Origin: an uncultured Flavobacteriaceae bacterium
GTDB lineage: Bacteria > Bacteroidota > Bacteroidia > Flavobacteriales > Flavobacteriaceae
Assembly (NCBI GenBank): GCA_905181615.1
Contig: CAJIYH010000003.1
Span: forward strand, 124,001 to 188,000
Direction: 5' to 3'
DNA length: 64,000 bases
Of this stretch, positions 1 through 9,206 are shown piece after piece. The position numbers and the translations under genes were made by a program. The notes below the pieces were generated by a model. It saw only the letters and a program-made list of their open reading frames with translations. It made no database searches and was not told the origin of the DNA. How positions within the stretch are numbered: the first letter of the stretch is position 1; every line of letters starts with the position of its first letter.

Positions 1-600
1 GACGTTAATGCTTTCTATATCTGAAGGGTCAACGTTAGCAAGAGATGCTCCAATTACACCATCTATAACAATCAAAGGCTGTGCATTTGATCCAACTGTA
101 GAGATACCTCTTAAGCGGATAGTAGCAGCAGCATTAGGGTTACCCCCTCTGTTGTAAACTTGTAAACCTGCAACCTTACCTTGTAAAAGTTGAGAGGCAT
201 CACTAATTGAACCTTGGTTGAAATCTTCAGCGTCTACCTTAACAACAGCAGCTGTAATTTCTTTTTGACGTTGAGAACCATAACCTGTAACAACAACTTC
301 ATCAAGTTCATTGTTCGTAGCTAGAGTAATTGTGATTTGATCTTGTCCTGCAACAGCAACTTCTTGCGTTGTAAAACCAACAAATGAAACCTCTAATACA
401 GCATCTGCAGAAGCAGCAATGCTAAAGTTTCCATCAAAATCAGTAGTAACACCGTTTGTTGTTCCTTTAACAACAACGGTTGCCCCAGGTAGGGGACCAT
501 CTTCACTCGTGACCGTACCGGATACAGACTGAGCGTACATCCCTAAACCTACAAAAAAAAGTAGGGCAGAAAGAAATGCTTTAAATTGATTTTTTTTCAT
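1..600 (-). CDS. SusC/RagA-family TonB-dependent receptor, N-terminal part (runs off the window)
   Basis: Only the first 200 codons are present; the ATG is at 600 and the gene continues past base 1. The translation starts with a signal peptide (MKKNQFKAFLSALLFFVGLG, cleavage near MYAQ). A carboxypeptidase-regulatory-like beta-sandwich follows (SVSGTVTSEDGPLPGATVVV...), then the TonB-plug region with VVVTGYGSQ, LQGKVAGLQV and IRLRGISTVG, which are hallmarks of SusC/RagA receptors. These import oligosaccharides or peptides across the outer membrane with a SusD partner, not visible here. The gene diverges from a LacI-type regulator, which suggests a sugar substrate. That is inference; the substrate cannot be read from the plug. 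Confidence 0.93.
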   Translation of the reverse strand, partial: MKKNQFKAFLSALLFFVGLGMYAQSVSGTVTSEDGPLPGATVVVKGTTNGVTTDFDGNFSIAASADAVLEVSFVGFTTQEVAVAGQDQITITLATNNELDEVVVTGYGSQRQKEITAAVVKVDAEDFNQGSISDASQLLQGKVAGLQVYNRGGNPNAAATIRLRGISTVGSNAQPLIVIDGVIGASLANVDPSDIESINV

Positions 601-702
601 TCTTAAAAGTTTAAGTTAATTTGATTTGTTTTGTATCATAGACCAAAGTACAATGCATAGCCTAATATATGGTTATTAAATGTTAAAAAAATTAACAGTT
701 AA

Positions 703-722
703 TAACGAAATCGTTTTCGAAT
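703..722. promoter_or_regulatory. Putative LacI-family operator between susC-like gene and its regulator
   Basis: The core at 706-719, CGAAATCGTTTTCG, matches its own reverse complement at 12 of 14 positions and is centred on CG at 712-713. A CG-centred palindrome is typical of LacI/GalR operators. It lies where the -33 region of the LacI gene would be (its -7 box is at 738-745), so binding would fit autorepression and control of the divergent receptor gene. Seen: the palindrome and its place. Inferred: which protein binds. Confidence 0.55.
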
Positions 723-737
723 TACAAAATTGATCTG

Positions 738-745
738 TATATTTG
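738..745 (+). promoter_or_regulatory. -7 promoter box of the LacI-type gene
   Basis: TATATTTG fits the Bacteroidota -7 consensus TAnnTTTG, 18 bases before the ATG at 764. It overlaps the alternative TTG/GTG starts at 743-748, which argues that translation begins at 764. No clear TTTG -33 box is present; the palindrome at 706-719 occupies that position. Confidence 0.55.
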
Positions 746-763
746 GTGATATTTATCATTTTA

Positions 764-1780
764 ATGAAAAACTTAACTTTAAAGGACATAGCGGCAGCAT
801 TAGATATATCAGTAACAACTGTTTCTAAGGCGCTTCAAAATTACCCAGATGTTAGCGAAAAAACAAAAGAACGCGTTAAAGCTTATGCTGAAAAAGTAAA
901 TTTCAAACCGAACTCTTTTGCAGCTTATCTTAGAACCCATGAATCTAAAACGGTTGGAATTGTTATTCCTCGTCTAAATCACTTTTTCTTTAGCAGTATT
1001 CTTAGAGGTATTATTTCAGAAGCCGAAAAACATGAATACATGACTTTTATTTTATGTTCCGATGAATCCTATGAATTAGAAAAAACCCAAATTAACAGAT
1101 TATTAAATAAAAATGTAGATGGAATTTTTCTTTCTATAGCAGATAAAACCCATAATTTAAGTCACATTCAAAACATTATGAACAAAGGAACCAATTTGGT
1201 TATTTTCGACAAATATTCAAAACTCACCACTTGTTCAAGTATCGTTATTGATGATCAAAAGGCTTCATATACCGCTGTAGAACACCTAATAAAAAAAGGG
1301 AAGAAACGGATTGCACATTTTAGAGGGCCACTACTTCCCCAGAATTCGATTGACCGCTTTTTAGGTTACAGGAAAGCGCTCGAAGATCATGGAATTGAAT
1401 ACAACAAAGACCTTGTTTTTATTTGTGATGAAATTAGTAACAGAGAAGGGTACGATCATATGCAGACAATTTTGGATAAAAAACTGGATGTTGATGCTGT
1501 TTTTGCTGTTGCTGACCTTCCGGCTATTGGAGCTATAAAGTGTTTGATAGAAAATAACATTAAAATACCCGAAGAAATTTCTGTTATGGGGTTCAGTAAT
1601 TGGTCAATCTCATCTCTTATTACTCCCACACTTAGTACAATTGATCAACCAGGAGAACTGATGGGTAGAAAAGCATTTCAAGTTTTTCTTGAAGAGCGGG
1701 ATGCCAAAAAAAGAAAAGAGCCTCTAGTTTTTAAAAAATATATTATTGAAACTACATTAATTGAAAGAAAATCTACCTAA
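764..1780 (+). CDS. LacI/GalR-family transcriptional regulator
   Basis: The 338-residue protein has a LacI helix-turn-helix at the N terminus ([20 protein letters not shown], then a hinge near [11 protein letters not shown]). A periplasmic-binding-protein-like ligand domain follows ([12 protein letters not shown] at about 55-70, then DGIFLSI and [21 protein letters not shown] near the C terminus). Length is normal for the family. The ATG at 764 was chosen over an upstream TTG because the protein then starts directly at the HTH and the promoter box stays non-coding. It diverges from a SusC-like receptor gene and probably controls it in response to a sugar; the effector is unknown. Its stop overlaps the convergent queG stop by 4 bases. 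Confidence 0.92.
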   Translation: MKNLTLKDIAAALDISVTTVSKALQNYPDVSEKTKERVKAYAEKVNFKPNSFAAYLRTHESKTVGIVIPRLNHFFFSSILRGIISEAEKHEYMTFILCSDESYELEKTQINRLLNKNVDGIFLSIADKTHNLSHIQNIMNKGTNLVIFDKYSKLTTCSSIVIDDQKASYTAVEHLIKKGKKRIAHFRGPLLPQNSIDRFLGYRKALEDHGIEYNKDLVFICDEISNREGYDHMQTILDKKLDVDAVFAVADLPAIGAIKCLIENNIKIPEEISVMGFSNWSISSLITPTLSTIDQPGELMGRKAFQVFLEERDAKKRKEPLVFKKYIIETTLIERKST

Positions 1781-2712
1781 TTTATTTCCTTTAAGAAGTT
1801 AATGTTTCTTGACAAGCCTTCAAATTTTGTTCTTTTAACTGCACTGTCTTTAAAAACCTCCTTAAAAGTTTCAAGAGTTAATTCTTTCCAGTCGTTTGAG
1901 GTCATTTTAAGCAATTCTGGATGCGGATTAAACAATGGTTCTTCATTAGGTTTAGAGAATTTATTCCAGGGGCATACATCTTGACAAACATCACATCCAA
2001 ACATCCAATCATCCATCTTTCCTTTAAACTCATTTGGCAGTGCATCTTTAAGTTCTATTGTAAAATAGGATATACACTTACTTCCATCTACCTGATAAGG
2101 ATTTGTTATGGCCTCGGTTGGACAAGCGTCAATGCAAGCAGTGCAACTGCCGCAATGATCTGTAGCGACATGATCGGTTTCTAATTCGAGATCTAAAATC
2201 AATTCCGCAATAAAGAAAAAAGAACCCGCTTGTTTTGAAATTAAATTACTGTTTTTGCCAATCCATCCCAAACCAGATTTTGCAGCCCAAGCTTTATCCA
2301 TCACGGGAGCAGAGTCTACAAAAACACGACCATCAACCGCTCCTATTTGGTCGTTAATGAGTTCAAGTAATCGCTTGAGTTTTTCTTTGATTACTATATG
2401 GTAATCTGTACCATAGGCATATTGAGCTATTTTAGGAGCTTTAGGGTCAATTTGCTTTTCAGGGGAGTAATAGTTTAGCGTAAGAGAAATTACACTCTTT
2501 GCGCCTGGCACAAGTAAGGTCGGATTGAGGCGTTTATCGAAATGATTTTCCATATAGCCCATTTTTCCATGCTGCTTGTTGTTAAGCCATTGTTCTAATC
2601 TTGGAGCCTCATCCTCTAAAAAACCAGCTTTTGAAATTCCACAGGAAAGAAAACCCAAAGCTAGGGCTTGCTCTTTTATCCATTGTGCATTTTTAATGGC
2701 AGAATTATTCAT
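1777..2712 (-). CDS. queG: Epoxyqueuosine reductase
   Basis: QueG carries out the last step of queuosine synthesis, reducing epoxyqueuosine to queuosine in the tRNA wobble position with cobalamin and two [4Fe-4S] clusters. The 311-residue protein has the expected pieces: [10 protein letters not shown] at 131-140 with the likely catalytic Asp133, GLGWIGKN at about 148-155, and ferredoxin-like cysteine motifs [12 protein letters not shown] (187-198), Cys213 and [10 protein letters not shown] (240-249). Length matches the short flavobacterial form without a HEAT domain. It starts 2 bases after the ruvB stop, so the two are likely co-transcribed, a common pairing in Flavobacteriia. Confidence 0.96.
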   Translation of the reverse strand: MNNSAIKNAQWIKEQALALGFLSCGISKAGFLEDEAPRLEQWLNNKQHGKMGYMENHFDKRLNPTLLVPGAKSVISLTLNYYSPEKQIDPKAPKIAQYAYGTDYHIVIKEKLKRLLELINDQIGAVDGRVFVDSAPVMDKAWAAKSGLGWIGKNSNLISKQAGSFFFIAELILDLELETDHVATDHCGSCTACIDACPTEAITNPYQVDGSKCISYFTIELKDALPNEFKGKMDDWMFGCDVCQDVCPWNKFSKPNEEPLFNPHPELLKMTSNDWKELTLETFKEVFKDSAVKRTKFEGLSRNINFLKEIN

Positions 2713-2714
2713 GT

Positions 2715-3734
2715 TTAAAACAAGCCTTCTTGACTATCTTTAATTCTTCCCAAATGCTTATAAGCCAGAGCTGTTACTTCTCTACCCCTTGGAGTTCTGA
2801 CAATGAAGCCTTGTTGAATTAAAAAAGGTTCGTATACTTCTTCAATCGTTTCGCCATTCTCAGAAACAGCAGTAGCTAAAGTTGTTATTCCAACAGGACC
2901 GCCCTTAAATTTATCTATCAAAGTGGTCAAAATTTTATTGTCCATTTCGTCCAGACCATTAGCATCAACTTGTAATGCTTTTAAAGCATATTGAGTAATT
3001 TCTATGTCAATGGTTCCATTTCCTTTTATTTGAGCAAAGTCACGTACTCTTCGCAAAAGTCCATTTGAAATTCTTGGTGTACCCCTACTCCTACCTGCAA
3101 TTTCGATTGCAGCTTCATCTCCTACAGGGACTTTAAGAATGTCAGCAGAACGCTGTAAAATCGTAGAAAGTAACTCAGTACTGTAATATTGTAGGCGGCT
3201 ACTGATTCCAAATCTTGCGCGCATAGGTGCAGTTAAAAGACCTGAACGAGTTGTAGCGCCTATTAGTGTAAATGGGTTTAGATTGATTTGTACTGTCCTT
3301 GCGTTAGGACCTGTTTCAATCATGATATCAATCTTATAATCTTCCATCGCAGAATATAGATACTCCTCTACAATAGGACTTAATCGATGAATTTCATCTA
3401 TAAACAAAATATCTCTGGGCTGGAGGTTAGTTAATAAGCCTGCTAAATCTCCTGGTTTGTCTAAAACTGGCCCCGAAGTTGTTTTAATTCCTACTTCAAG
3501 TTCATTTGCCAAAATATAGGCTAGTGTAGTTTTTCCAAGCCCTGGAGGTCCATGAAACAGCGTATGATCCAAAGCTTCTTCTCTTTGATTGGCTGCTTGA
3601 ACAAAAACTTTAAGGTTATCAATGGTTGCTTCTTGCCCGGCAAAGTCATCGAAACTTAGAGGTCTTAATGCTCTATCAATATCTTCCTGTTCCGGTGTAA
3701 AATTCTCGTTACTGGGATCTAAATTTTCATTCAT
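2715..3734 (-). CDS. ruvB: Holliday junction branch migration helicase RuvB
   Basis: RuvB is the hexameric AAA+ motor that drives Holliday junction branch migration with RuvA. The 339-residue protein shows Walker [11 protein letters not shown] (61-70), Walker B FIDEIH (111-116), sensor region [10 protein letters not shown], the arginine-finger segment APMRARFG and the C-terminal winged helix ending near [12 protein letters not shown]. The reading frame extends 17 codons upstream to 3785, but the start at 3734 ([10 protein letters not shown]) is preferred. A perfect -7 box lies at 3740-3747 and the extra residues do not resemble the family. The gene follows a strong terminator behind coxA and leads into queG. 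Confidence 0.97.
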   Translation of the reverse strand: MNENLDPSNENFTPEQEDIDRALRPLSFDDFAGQEATIDNLKVFVQAANQREEALDHTLFHGPPGLGKTTLAYILANELEVGIKTTSGPVLDKPGDLAGLLTNLQPRDILFIDEIHRLSPIVEEYLYSAMEDYKIDIMIETGPNARTVQINLNPFTLIGATTRSGLLTAPMRARFGISSRLQYYSTELLSTILQRSADILKVPVGDEAAIEIAGRSRGTPRISNGLLRRVRDFAQIKGNGTIDIEITQYALKALQVDANGLDEMDNKILTTLIDKFKGGPVGITTLATAVSENGETIEEVYEPFLIQQGFIVRTPRGREVTALAYKHLGRIKDSQEGLF

Positions 3735-3739
3735 CTTAA

Positions 3740-3747
3740 CAAAGATA
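3740..3747 (-). promoter_or_regulatory. -7 promoter box of ruvB, nearly touching the start codon
   Basis: Read on the minus strand this is TATCTTTG, a match to TAnnTTTG. Only five bases separate it from the ATG of ruvB, so transcription would begin at or within about two bases of the start codon. This points to a leaderless or near-leaderless message and decides the ruvB start. Confidence 0.5.
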
Positions 3748-3785
3748 GTGGAAATACTGAAGTTAAAAGTGCTTAAAACAGGCAT

Positions 3786-3815
3786 AAAAAAAAGAGACGC
3801 AATTGCGTCTCTTTT
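3786..3815 (-). terminator. Rho-independent terminator after coxA
   Basis: A perfect palindrome spans 3790-3815, with arms GAGACGC and GCGTCTC flanked by A and T runs. Read leftwards it ends in eight T residues. It sits 17 bases after the coxA stop and ends the act-cox operon. Because it is symmetric it could also work in the other direction, but no rightward gene ends here. Confidence 0.85.
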
Positions 3816-3832
3816 ATATTTTATAAAAAGGA

Positions 3833-5620
3833 TTAGTGTTGTAACTCTTCTTCTCCTTCTTTTAAGGGAACAATTTGAGAAACAAAATCCTCTTCTTGTC
3901 CAGGTTTTGAATAATCATAAGCCCAACGATGAACTTCTGGAATTGCACCGGGCCAGTTTCCATGCATATGCTCTACAGGGGCAGTCCATTCCATTGTATT
4001 GGATCTCCATGGATTTTGTTCTGCTTTCTTTCCGTAAAAAATACTGTGAATAAAATTGTATAAGAAAACCAACTGAGCGGCTCCTGCAATTAATGCGAAA
4101 ATGGTGATTACTACGTTTATGTCCGCAATATCATCGAAATATGGAAATGCTGTGTTTGTATAGTATCTTCTTGGAAGACCAGCCATACCGATAAAGTGCA
4201 TTGGGAAAAATACACCATAAGCACAAACTGCAGTTACCCAGAAGTGAACATAACCCATATTCTTGTTCATCATTCTTCCAAACATTTTTGGGAACCAGTG
4301 ATATACTCCAGCAAAGAGACCATAAAGTGCAGATATACCCATTACCAAATGGAAATGCGCAACTACGAAGTAGGTGTCGTGAACATTAATATCAAGGGTA
4401 CTGTCTCCTAATATAATTCCTGTTAAACCTCCTGAAATAAATGTGGAAACTAAGCCGATTGAAAACAGCATCGCTGGATTTAATTGGAGGTTTCCTTTCC
4501 ATAAGGTGGTTATATAATTAAATGCTTTTACCGCAGATGGAATAGCAATTAATAAGGTTGTAAATGTAAATACTGATCCTAGGAATGGATTCATTCCAGA
4601 GATAAACATATGGTGACCCCAAACAATGGTAGATAAAAATGCAATTGCAATTATAGAAACTACCATGGCACGATATCCAAAAATGGGTTTTCGTGAATTG
4701 GTTGCAATAATTTCTGATGTTATACCAAGTGCTGGTAATAATACAATGTATACTTCAGGGTGACCTAAGAACCAAAATAAATGTTCGTATAAAACTGGTG
4801 ATCCTCCTTGGTAATGTAACACTTCTCCTTGAATAAAAATGTCCGACAAGAAAAATGAAGTTCCAAAACTACGATCCATAATTAAAAGCAAGGCTGCAGA
4901 AAGTAATACCGGGAACGATACAACTCCAATAATAGCAGTTACAAAAAATGCCCATATGGTTAAAGGTAATCTTGACATAGTCATCCCTTTAACACGAAGA
5001 TTAATAACCGTTACTATATAGTTTAGAGATCCTAGTAAAGAAGAAGCTACAAAAATAGCCATGGAGATTAGCCATAAAGTCATTCCCATGCCAGAACCAG
5101 GTTGTGCCTGGGGCAATGCGCTTAGTGGTGGGTAAATTGTCCAACCGGCAGCTGCAGGTCCTGCTTCAACAAACAAGGAAGCAATCATAATGACACTTGA
5201 TAAAAAGAAGAGCCAAAATGAAATCATGTTCAATAAACCAGATGCCATATCTCGAGCTCCAATTTGTAATGGAATCAAGAGGTTGCTAAAAGTTCCACTT
5301 AGTCCTGCGGTTAGAACAAAGAATACCATGATAGTTCCGTGAATCGTAACTAAAGCTAAATATACATTAGGATCCATAACGCCATCTGGCGCCCATTTAC
5401 CTAATAAAGATTCGAATATTCCAAAAGATTTTTCTGGCCAAGCCAGTTGTAAACGGAACATAAGTGACATTGCAATTCCAATGATTCCCATAAAAAGTCC
5501 GGTAATTAAATATTGTTTAGAGATCATTTTATGATCTTGACTAAAGATATATTTAGTTATAAAAGTCTCCTTATGATGCCCGTGATCCTCTTCTTCGTGA
5601 TTATGCTCTACTGCTGACAT
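3833..5620 (-). CDS. coxA: Cytochrome c oxidase subunit I
   Basis: This is the heme-copper catalytic subunit that reduces O2 to water and pumps protons. All ligands are visible in the 595-residue protein: His94 (low-spin heme) in [10 protein letters not shown], His287 and Tyr291 (CuB and the cross-linked tyrosine) in GHPEVYIVL, His336/His337 (CuB) in WGHHMF, and His422/His424 (high-spin and low-spin heme) in VAHFHLVMG. About twelve membrane helices are expected. The N terminus carries a short His/Glu-rich tract ([11 protein letters not shown]). It is the last gene of the leftward act-cox operon, 24 bases behind coxB. Subunit III is not in this window. Confidence 0.97.
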   Translation of the reverse strand: MSAVEHNHEEEDHGHHKETFITKYIFSQDHKMISKQYLITGLFMGIIGIAMSLMFRLQLAWPEKSFGIFESLLGKWAPDGVMDPNVYLALVTIHGTIMVFFVLTAGLSGTFSNLLIPLQIGARDMASGLLNMISFWLFFLSSVIMIASLFVEAGPAAAGWTIYPPLSALPQAQPGSGMGMTLWLISMAIFVASSLLGSLNYIVTVINLRVKGMTMSRLPLTIWAFFVTAIIGVVSFPVLLSAALLLIMDRSFGTSFFLSDIFIQGEVLHYQGGSPVLYEHLFWFLGHPEVYIVLLPALGITSEIIATNSRKPIFGYRAMVVSIIAIAFLSTIVWGHHMFISGMNPFLGSVFTFTTLLIAIPSAVKAFNYITTLWKGNLQLNPAMLFSIGLVSTFISGGLTGIILGDSTLDINVHDTYFVVAHFHLVMGISALYGLFAGVYHWFPKMFGRMMNKNMGYVHFWVTAVCAYGVFFPMHFIGMAGLPRRYYTNTAFPYFDDIADINVVITIFALIAGAAQLVFLYNFIHSIFYGKKAEQNPWRSNTMEWTAPVEHMHGNWPGAIPEVHRWAYDYSKPGQEEDFVSQIVPLKEGEEELQH

Positions 5621-5644
5621 ATATCTATGCTTTTATTTGGTTAG

Positions 5645-6709
5645 TTATTGTATTACTTGAGCAAAAGTTTGTTGTTGAATCATCCAAGCTTCATATGCTT
5701 CAGGGGTTTCAACAATAATCTTCATTTGCATGTTATAGTGTGATGTACCACAAATTTTGTTACACAGTAAGATGTAATCAAAAATGTAAGGTTCTAAAGC
5801 TTCATCACCATCTGCAACCAACTGCTTGCTGTTTTCTGCTCTTATTTTATTTATCTTCTTAACTTTTGCGACTACATCGGGATCAAGGCGCATGTCGTCG
5901 GTTGTTGTAATTGGCGTAAATGCGAATTCCGTAATCATTCCTGGAACACAATTCATTTGTGCTCTGAAATGTGGCATATATGCTGAGTGAAGTACGTCTT
6001 GAGAACGCATTTTGAATATAACTTCTCTCCCAACAGGCAAATGAAGTTCTTGTGTAACAACATCATCTAATCCATTAGGATCTGTAGCGTCAATTCCAAT
6101 TACATTTTTCCCATCAAAATCTTGTAAAAAACGAACATTAGCATCTCCTAGAACACCATCTTGTCCAGAATATCGAGCTTTCCAATTAAATTGCTGTGCA
6201 TATAATTCTACAACCAAGGCTTCTTCATTTTCTTCCACAGTCATTATATCGTTCCAAGTATATAATCCTGAAAGAATTAATCCTGCCAAGGTAATTGCTG
6301 GAATAATGGTCCAATATGCTTCTAAGCGATTGTTGTCTGCATAAAACATAGCTCTCTTTCCTGGCTCTCCCCTGTATTTAAAAGAAAAGTAATGTAATAA
6401 AGCTTGTGTAATGGTTTGAACAAAAAATATTAATGCAAAAGAAATCCACATTAAGCTATCGTATTCTCCTCCGTGTTCTGAGGCAGCTGCTGGTAATAAA
6501 ACATCACCCCATGCCCAGAAAGAATAAAGAGTTAAAATATATAGGAATGCTAAGAAAGCAAACATCAATTTTCCTTGCGTATCATTATCGCTGTCGTTGG
6601 CTACTTGAGAATTGTTTTTTGAGGTTTGAGACATCTCAAAAATTTTAGCTACCTGCCACAGGGATATAGCAATCAAAACAAGTACCATAAGGGTTAATAT
6701 TGCCGTCAT
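5645..6709 (-). CDS. coxB: Cytochrome c oxidase subunit II
   Basis: This subunit carries the CuA centre that receives electrons from the alternative complex III cytochromes. The 354-residue protein has hydrophobic segments near 3-20, 48-68, 86-106 and 132-152, then a cupredoxin domain. CuA ligands are His241 (VLHSAYMPHF), Cys316 and Cys320, His324 and Met327 in CNKICGTSHYNM. Between the first ligand and the Cys pair there is a charged segment (about 270-305) that looks like a lineage insertion. The extra N-terminal membrane helices are also unlike the two-helix textbook form. It lies between actF and coxA in one operon. Confidence 0.95.
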   Translation of the reverse strand: MTAILTLMVLVLIAISLWQVAKIFEMSQTSKNNSQVANDSDNDTQGKLMFAFLAFLYILTLYSFWAWGDVLLPAAASEHGGEYDSLMWISFALIFFVQTITQALLHYFSFKYRGEPGKRAMFYADNNRLEAYWTIIPAITLAGLILSGLYTWNDIMTVEENEEALVVELYAQQFNWKARYSGQDGVLGDANVRFLQDFDGKNVIGIDATDPNGLDDVVTQELHLPVGREVIFKMRSQDVLHSAYMPHFRAQMNCVPGMITEFAFTPITTTDDMRLDPDVVAKVKKINKIRAENSKQLVADGDEALEPYIFDYILLCNKICGTSHYNMQMKIIVETPEAYEAWMIQQQTFAQVIQ

Positions 6710-6734
6710 TTATCTCTTTTATGTTTAATTTTTA

Positions 6735-8108
6735 TTAATAATGAAAACGTTCACTTTCTCCTATGTAAGGATCTCCTTTCGCAAGAAGTGGTGCTTTCGT
6801 TAATTCTGTAAATACTGTATATATGAATAATCCTAAGAAGAATAAAAATCCTCCTATTTCAGCTATTCCAATAAACCATTGATCACCTACCGCAGAAGGC
6901 ATAATCATATTAAAAACATCTAAGTAATGACCTAATACAATTACAATTCCTGCCATTATCATAAAATAATTAGTCCGTTTGTAATCGCTATTCATTAATA
7001 TCAATAACGGGAAAAGAAAGTTCATTGCAACCATTCCAAAGAATGTAATGTTGTAATCCTCAATTCTAGTGATAAAGTAAGTAACCTCTTCCGGAATGTT
7101 TGAATACCAAATTAACATAAATTGAGAAAACCATAAGTAGGTCCAAAATATACTAATTCCAAACATGAATTTTCCAAGATCATGTATGTGACTGTCGTTA
7201 ACAAACTCTAAATATCCTTGAGATTTCAGGTATATAGTTACAAGGGCTATCGTAGTTATTCCGGTAACAAACATACTTGCAAAAACATACCATCCAAACA
7301 ACGTACTAAACCAGTGCGGATCTATCGACATAATCCAATCCCAAGACATGATAGATTCTGTTACGATATAAAACACTAGGAAAGCTGCAGATATTCTGAA
7401 GTTCTTTTTGTGATTAGAAATGTCCGAAGATTCATCTTGAGCCAAGGAGAATTTTCTTGATAAATAACGATATAAAGACCATCCCGATAAAAAGAAAATT
7501 GCTCTTCCTAAAAAGAAAGGAACGTTTAGGTATCCTATTTTTCCTGCGATTAATTTATCATGAGCAACTACTTCAGGATCCATCCAAATAAAGAGGTGGT
7601 TAAAGTGCATTCCAGATAGTGCAAGAATTACAATTACTATAATCCCTCCAGGTAAAAGATATCCTGTGATACCTTCCATTACTCTGAATAAAACTGGAGA
7701 CCATCCTGCTTGTGCTGCTCTTTGGATTGCATAAAAAGCAAGTACTCCAAGAGGAATCATAAAGAAGAAAAAAGCTGCAACATATAGTGCTGCCCATGGC
7801 TTGTTCTGTAATTGGTGTAATAAATGTTCATCGTGAGCGCTATCGTGGGCTTCTTCTTCAACATGAGAATCCTTTTCATGAGAGACCTCTGCATGAGTAT
7901 TTGCTTCATGTGCGTCTTCAGCATGAATTTCTTCAGCATGTTCTTCAACAGCTTCACCGTGACCTTCATCATGGTGTTCTGAGGTAACCATTGCTTTTGC
8001 CTCAGCTATATTTTTAGGTGCACCTATGAAACCTAGGACCAATCCTATAAAACCTAGGATCATTAAGGCTCTGGCTATATTTTTGAGTTTATTTGGAAAA
8101 GTATACAT
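6735..8108 (-). CDS. actF: Alternative complex III membrane subunit ActF (quinol:cytochrome c oxidoreductase)
   Basis: ActF is one of two NrfD/PsrC-like integral subunits of alternative complex III, which oxidises menaquinol and passes electrons to cytochrome c and the oxidase. The 457-residue protein has one helix at about 12-30, then about nine more from residue 105 onward, with typical segments such as WSPVLFRVMEGITGYLLPGG and SMSWDWIMSIDPHWFS. Between the first and second helix (about 43-98) lies an unusual tract very rich in His, Glu and Ala. It could bind metal or act as a proton-buffering loop; no function is shown. It sits 16 bases after actE and 25 before coxB. Confidence 0.93.
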   Translation of the reverse strand: MYTFPNKLKNIARALMILGFIGLVLGFIGAPKNIAEAKAMVTSEHHDEGHGEAVEEHAEEIHAEDAHEANTHAEVSHEKDSHVEEEAHDSAHDEHLLHQLQNKPWAALYVAAFFFFMIPLGVLAFYAIQRAAQAGWSPVLFRVMEGITGYLLPGGIIVIVILALSGMHFNHLFIWMDPEVVAHDKLIAGKIGYLNVPFFLGRAIFFLSGWSLYRYLSRKFSLAQDESSDISNHKKNFRISAAFLVFYIVTESIMSWDWIMSIDPHWFSTLFGWYVFASMFVTGITTIALVTIYLKSQGYLEFVNDSHIHDLGKFMFGISIFWTYLWFSQFMLIWYSNIPEEVTYFITRIEDYNITFFGMVAMNFLFPLLILMNSDYKRTNYFMIMAGIVIVLGHYLDVFNMIMPSAVGDQWFIGIAEIGGFLFFLGLFIYTVFTELTKAPLLAKGDPYIGESERFHY

Positions 8109-8124
8109 ATATTTTATCGCTATA

Positions 8125-8676
8125 TTATTTGATAAGGTTTCCTCTTAATTCCATTACGTGCTGAGCAATTTGCCAGCGTTCGGTTGCATTTACTTGACTT
8201 GCGTGAGAGCCCATTGCATTTTTACCATACATCAATACATGATAAATACTTCCTTGATTGATCTCACGATCAGCGTAACTAGGAATTCCAAGAAACTTTT
8301 CTCGAGTCATTAAAATACCTTGTCCGTCTCCTTTCTTACCGTGACATATGGCGCAATAGATTCCGTACAATTCTTTTCCGTTTGCTTTGTGAGCTTCCGT
8401 ATTCTCAATTGGAGAACTAAGATCTGCTTTTGCAGCTTCGTAACCTTCATTAGTGTCCGGATAATCATAAGGTTGCCATCCTCTAGCAATTGAACCCTCT
8501 GCTGGAATTTGAGCTTCAATACCATTTGCAAAAGCATCAGAATCTGCATAGGCTTCATACCCCACAGGAACGTACATGTTTGGAAAGTACTGATAGTTTG
8601 GTTTGGATTTATCTTGACAAGAACTTAAACCAAGTAAAAGGACACTGCTAAGTGCTATGTAAAGTATGTTTTTCAT
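8125..8676 (-). CDS. actE: Alternative complex III monoheme cytochrome c subunit ActE (lipoprotein)
   Basis: The 183-residue protein has a lipoprotein signal (LLLGLSSC, modified Cys20) and one c-type heme site CAICH at 108-112. A likely axial Met is in YGKNAMGSH. ActE passes electrons from the pentaheme subunit toward the oxidase on the periplasmic face. The start codon overlaps the actD stop by one base, a sign of translational coupling. Length and position agree with ActE in other Bacteroidota operons. Confidence 0.94.
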   Translation of the reverse strand: MKNILYIALSSVLLLGLSSCQDKSKPNYQYFPNMYVPVGYEAYADSDAFANGIEAQIPAEGSIARGWQPYDYPDTNEGYEAAKADLSSPIENTEAHKANGKELYGIYCAICHGKKGDGQGILMTREKFLGIPSYADREINQGSIYHVLMYGKNAMGSHASQVNATERWQIAQHVMELRGNLIK

Positions 8677-9206
8677 TATTCTTCGTGGTTTTGAGGGATG
8701 GTAATCTCTATTGCACCAGTCTTTTTTAATAAAGCTGTCAATTCTTTTTCATTTCCGTTTAGCTTAACTTCCATTAGAAATTTATCGTCAGTAGTTAAGG
8801 GATTTGGATTTTCTGCTTTCTTAAAAGGCCATAATCTACTTCGCATATAAAAAGTAATTACCATTAAGTGAGCGGCAAAGAAAACTGTCATTTCAAAAAT
8901 CACAGGAACAAATGCTGGAAGATTTGCCAAAAAGGTAAAACTTGGCTTACCTCCAATGTTTTGGGGCCAGTCTTCGATCATAATGAAATTAATCATTGTG
9001 ATAGCAACACCCAAACCTATACAGCCATATATAAAAGCCATTATTGCAATTCGTGTCCCTTCTAATCCCATTGCCTTGTCTAGTCCGTGAACTGGAAAAG
9101 GTGTGTAGATTTCTTCGATGTGATGCTTATGCTCGCGAATCTCTTTAACTGCATTTAATAGCACGTCATCATCGTCGTAAAGCGCGTGTATAAATTGATT
9201 ACTCAT
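8676..9206 (-). CDS. actD: Alternative complex III subunit ActD (DUF3341)
   Basis: This 176-residue protein has an N-terminal cytoplasmic part (ALYDDDDVLLNAVKEIRE, then EIYTPFPVHGLDKAMGL) and two membrane helices (about 53-75 and 97-118). It matches the DUF3341 pattern of ActD, a small helper subunit that packs against the NrfD-like subunits of alternative complex III. Its start lies inside the end of actC (8-base overlap) and its stop overlaps the actE start, so the three are tightly coupled in translation. Confidence 0.94.
   Translation of the reverse strand: MSNQFIHALYDDDDVLLNAVKEIREHKHHIEEIYTPFPVHGLDKAMGLEGTRIAIMAFIYGCIGLGVAITMINFIMIEDWPQNIGGKPSFTFLANLPAFVPVIFEMTVFFAAHLMVITFYMRSRLWPFKKAENPNPLTTDDKFLMEVKLNGNEKELTALLKKTGAIEITIPQNHEE

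Noticed and set aside
743-763. Longer start of the LacI gene (TTG at 743)
   Set aside because: The codons overlap a perfect -7 promoter box and add residues before the helix-turn-helix that the family does not have.
3735-3785. N-terminal extension of RuvB to 3785
   Set aside because: The extension covers the -7 box at 3740-3747 and does not resemble RuvB; the internal ATG at 3734 fits the family.
7600-7987. Open frames in and opposite the His-rich part of actF
   Set aside because: They arise from the repetitive GAA/CAT-rich codons of the actF insert and show no signal or domain.
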